Part shown: positions 32,339-34,985 of the stretch, piece by piece
Position numbering within the stretch: position 1 is the stretch's first letter
Layout of the letters: each line of letters begins with the position of its first letter
From: Psychrobacter sp. UBA5136
Lineage (GTDB): Bacteria; Pseudomonadota; Gammaproteobacteria; Pseudomonadales; Moraxellaceae
DNA length: 34,985 nt
Direction: 5' to 3'
Assembly (NCBI RefSeq): GCF_002414005.1
Contig: NZ_DHYG01000031.1
Location: 1 to 34,985 of the forward strand
Notes under the pieces: model-generated
The model's database searches: none
What the model saw: only the letters and a program-made list of their open reading frames with translations
Told to the model about the DNA's origin: nothing
Position numbers and translations under genes: made by a program

Positions 32339-34798
32339 TTATTCTCTGAGTTTAATCACATCACTAACCGCTTGTTTGGAGATTTCGCTTTTACTAAAGG
32401 GCAGGCGAATCCATTCTTTAGCCGAGTATTTACGCGTCTGATCACGATGATAAGGGCGCGTCGTATCTGAGGCCTGCGAGTAAGCTAGCAGCGCTTCTAC
32501 GACAGGGCCTTTATTATCAAAGGTCACTGACTGCATATAGGTTGGGCCGTTGGTCACTGGACCATAAGTGCCATCGCTGTTTTGACTTGAGCTTGCGACG
32601 TTAAAGATACCTTCACTACCAAAGCCGCCGTGCATAGGAATCTTTTCATTGCTCTTGCCCGCATCAAGAACAAACTGCAAGCTTCCTAGTGGTGCATCAA
32701 GCGCAACTTTTTTATCATTAAAATATTGGATTGAGTCACCAAGCGCAGTACGTGTCTTGTCATTGATGATTAAGTCACGAGGCGTGTTAATAGGGTCTGC
32801 CTTATTAAATGGAACACCAAAACCTGCATAATTACTCACATCAAGATTGGTCCAAAACTTTCTAAAGACATGAGCGCCTTTGCTATCAAGATTATCCCGG
32901 CGATCCCATTTGCTTAACACGTTACACGCTTGAGTCGCATCGATACTGCCACCATTTGTTAATGGCAATATAGGGTTAGCAGTACAATCTGCCAAAACAT
33001 CATCAAGGACCAATTCGGCGGCGTAACTGCGGTTACCATAGACGACTTGTTGTAGTTTAGCTAAGTCGAAATCATGGCCACCAAGTTCATCTTTATTGCT
33101 CAGTCTGTCCAGTATTTGGGTAAATGCCATTCTGGTACGTAAAGATAGCGGTGCCGCGTCTTCAGAGAGAGGTGACAAACTACGTCTTAACAATGGGGAG
33201 AATCCCGTTAATGGTTGTTCAGCATTACTGAGCCAATAACTGTCGTTTGAATTCAGCACATAGTCATCACGAATCAAGTACGGTAAGTTTGAGCCACCAA
33301 AGATACCCGCTTGTGGCGAGTCGGCATCCTTCCCCCATTCACAGGCAGCGGTGCTACCATCTAATGCCGGTAGACCAAAATTCACGATCGCTTGTAAATA
33401 AGGCTTGGCAGCAGTACAGTCAGAGAGTTTTTGCGCGGTCACATGCGGTACGGTCGAGATATCCGCATAAAGCGCTTTGCCGTAACGATCGGTTGCGATG
33501 GTATTGACAAAACCAAGCCCGAGGGTTTCTTTCATTTTGCCGACTAAGTCTTCTACGCTTTTGGCTTTATTCATACTACGCCATTGATTGAGCGCACGTG
33601 GGTTCTCTGAGGCCGCATCACGGATAGTAAAGGCGACATTGTTAGTGCCCCAAGAGGGTAGCAAACCGTTTACCTTATCGACGGCTACCATAGGCCCAAA
33701 ATGTGATGAATAAATCGCTTTGGTGGCGGTTTTTCCGTCTGGCAGTTGAATGGTGACTTCATCCTTTTGGATATCGCGCTGCTCGTATTTACCATCAGGG
33801 GTTTTATAGTTGTACTTCATCGGATTGCCGTTCACCAGATCGAGCTGATAAAGGGTAAATCGATTGGCCGTAGAAACCGTATGGCTCCACGCCACATCTT
33901 TATTAAAACCAATATTAATAAAGGGTTGACCTTGCTGCGCGGCACCCATGACATCAAGCTCGCCTGGCATGGTCAGATGAAACTCATAAAAGCGTTGTAC
34001 CCCCTCCCAAGGCTCGTGAGGATTGCCATACATAACGCCATACTTAGTGCCAGTAACCTCACTACCAAAGGCATAAGCGTTACTGCCGCCATTTAATACC
34101 TTGATTGTCGTCATATCAAATTCTGGCACGGCTTCCACGTCCAACTCAGAATCTTCCGTAGCGCTACGCATTCTAGTACTGTCCATGACGCGATCCGACT
34201 CAGGAGGAGTTGCTGCTACGATTTGTTTGACGAAGTTAGACAGTCCACCGCGTAAATTGGCTTTGCCATATAGGGCTAACATATCGTCGATGTCGATTTC
34301 GCGAACCCATTCAGCGCCTGCACAGGCCGGGTCTTCAATATTTTTGACCCCTTTGTCACGTAAATAGCGATTGTAGCCAGCGGCATAGCCTTTGACCGCA
34401 TCAATCACTTCAGGGTCTTGTGCCGCTAGAAAACCTGCTCGTCGTTCAGGAGAGTTATACCAAGTGTAGAAAACATCGCTATTCTCATTACCCTCAGCAC
34501 CCAGATAGCGCATACTCTCGCCCTTGGCGATTACGATTTCGCGCGCAAGCGAGCAGATATTATCTTCGGCAAAGGCATAACCGACGCCGTAACCCAGACC
34601 TTTATAGTTTTTAGCGGTGATGTGCGGGATGCCAAATTCAGTGCGCTGGATATCCGCTGCATAAGTACTATCGCCGATGTCGTCGTCTATATTGCCGTTA
34701 AAATTGTCGTTATCTGAACAGCCAAATAATCCGAGTGAGACTGCCATCGTTAATAGCGTGAGTGTATGTACACGCCGATTAAGCACGTTGATGCTCAT
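32339..34798 (-). CDS. Penicillin acylase-family Ntn-hydrolase, predicted lipoprotein
   Basis: An 819-residue member of the penicillin amidase family (PF01804), which hydrolyses amide bonds of penicillins, N-acyl-homoserine lactones or cyclic lipopeptides. The N-terminal signal has a lipobox, LGLFGC (Cys27), followed by an Asp/Asn-rich linker, so it is probably anchored to a membrane. The alpha-subunit begins IQRTEFGIPHITAKNYKGLGYGVGYAFAEDN. The autoproteolytic site is NGGSNAYAFGSE, with the catalytic beta-subunit Ser239. Beta-subunit motifs include YGNPHEPWEGVQRFYEFHLTMPG, NIGFNKDVAWSHTVSTANRF and VNTIATDRYGKALYADIS. The GSNAYAFG context is closer to the aculeacin/AHL-acylase branch than to penicillin G acylase. 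Start choice: ATG 34798 has GGA seven bases upstream; ATG 34810 (four residues longer) has none. Confidence 0.88.
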   Translation of the reverse strand: MSINVLNRRVHTLTLLTMAVSLGLFGCSDNDNFNGNIDDDIGDSTYAADIQRTEFGIPHITAKNYKGLGYGVGYAFAEDNICSLAREIVIAKGESMRYLGAEGNENSDVFYTWYNSPERRAGFLAAQDPEVIDAVKGYAAGYNRYLRDKGVKNIEDPACAGAEWVREIDIDDMLALYGKANLRGGLSNFVKQIVAATPPESDRVMDSTRMRSATEDSELDVEAVPEFDMTTIKVLNGGSNAYAFGSEVTGTKYGVMYGNPHEPWEGVQRFYEFHLTMPGELDVMGAAQQGQPFINIGFNKDVAWSHTVSTANRFTLYQLDLVNGNPMKYNYKTPDGKYEQRDIQKDEVTIQLPDGKTATKAIYSSHFGPMVAVDKVNGLLPSWGTNNVAFTIRDAASENPRALNQWRSMNKAKSVEDLVGKMKETLGLGFVNTIATDRYGKALYADISTVPHVTAQKLSDCTAAKPYLQAIVNFGLPALDGSTAACEWGKDADSPQAGIFGGSNLPYLIRDDYVLNSNDSYWLSNAEQPLTGFSPLLRRSLSPLSEDAAPLSLRTRMAFTQILDRLSNKDELGGHDFDLAKLQQVVYGNRSYAAELVLDDVLADCTANPILPLTNGGSIDATQACNVLSKWDRRDNLDSKGAHVFRKFWTNLDVSNYAGFGVPFNKADPINTPRDLIINDKTRTALGDSIQYFNDKKVALDAPLGSLQFVLDAGKSNEKIPMHGGFGSEGIFNVASSSQNSDGTYGPVTNGPTYMQSVTFDNKGPVVEALLAYSQASDTTRPYHRDQTRKYSAKEWIRLPFSKSEISKQAVSDVIKLRE

Positions 34799-34985
34799 AA
34801 GCTTATCCATCCATGGTTGATTAGGGTTTTATAAAGCGATGACAAAAACTGCCACCACGCTTTATGGGCCAATAAATTCCTTTTATTGCCATGCTTTTTA
34901 TGTCTTATTTTCCATTCCTTAAATGAAATGATAAATAAGACAAATTAAAAAACATTTATCAATCATACCCCACTCTCAACTTTAA

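Overview
The window looks like the chromosome of a gamma-proteobacterium of the Moraxellaceae, most probably Psychrobacter. This rests on the overall feel of the proteins (YidC, MnmE, DnaK, RsmB), the moderate-to-low GC content, and the order yidD-yidC-mnmE followed by nrdR-ribD. The genus is an inference from memory of these families; no search was run. Nearly everything is core chromosome: I see no insertion sequence, prophage, CRISPR array, tRNA or rRNA.

Layout. 1-3919: the 3' part of yidD, then yidC and mnmE, the usual block next to the replication origin. 4043-6857: nrdR, ribD and ribE, with a 500-bp AT-rich non-coding gap between ribD and ribE. That gap is packed with DnaA boxes and two parS-like sites and is a good oriC candidate. 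6955-9891 (minus): a large hybrid sensor kinase. 10110-17828: translation and competence genes, fmt, rsmB, thrC, a LysM protein, dprA and tsaC. 18024-21535: an SDR-type epimerase and two paralogous membrane-anchored metallophosphoesterases. 21558-23033 (minus): an HSL-type esterase. 23557-26335: grpE and dnaK, each with a heat-shock-like promoter. 26665-28791: a small outer-membrane beta-barrel and an NfeD/SPFH membrane pair. 28957-34798: a phytase-like protein, hemN (minus) and a lipoprotein penicillin-acylase homologue (minus).

The most striking signal is not a gene. Six matches to the chromosomal parS site (consensus TGTTTCACGTGAAACA) lie between 3625 and 19043. One in rsmB is a perfect 16/16 match inside a lineage-specific protein insert, and one in ribE has a perfect 14-bp core. 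Five consensus DnaA boxes fall within 272 bp (5730-6001), and another box group lies between yidD and yidC. Together these suggest the window carries the ParB-loading centromere and at least part of the origin or DnaA-binding region.

Several housekeeping enzymes here (the sensor kinase, Fmt, RsmB, DprA, TsaC and the SDR epimerase) carry extra Ser/Asn/Asp/Gln-rich segments compared with the usual family members. Several transcription units end in clear intrinsic terminators, listed individually.
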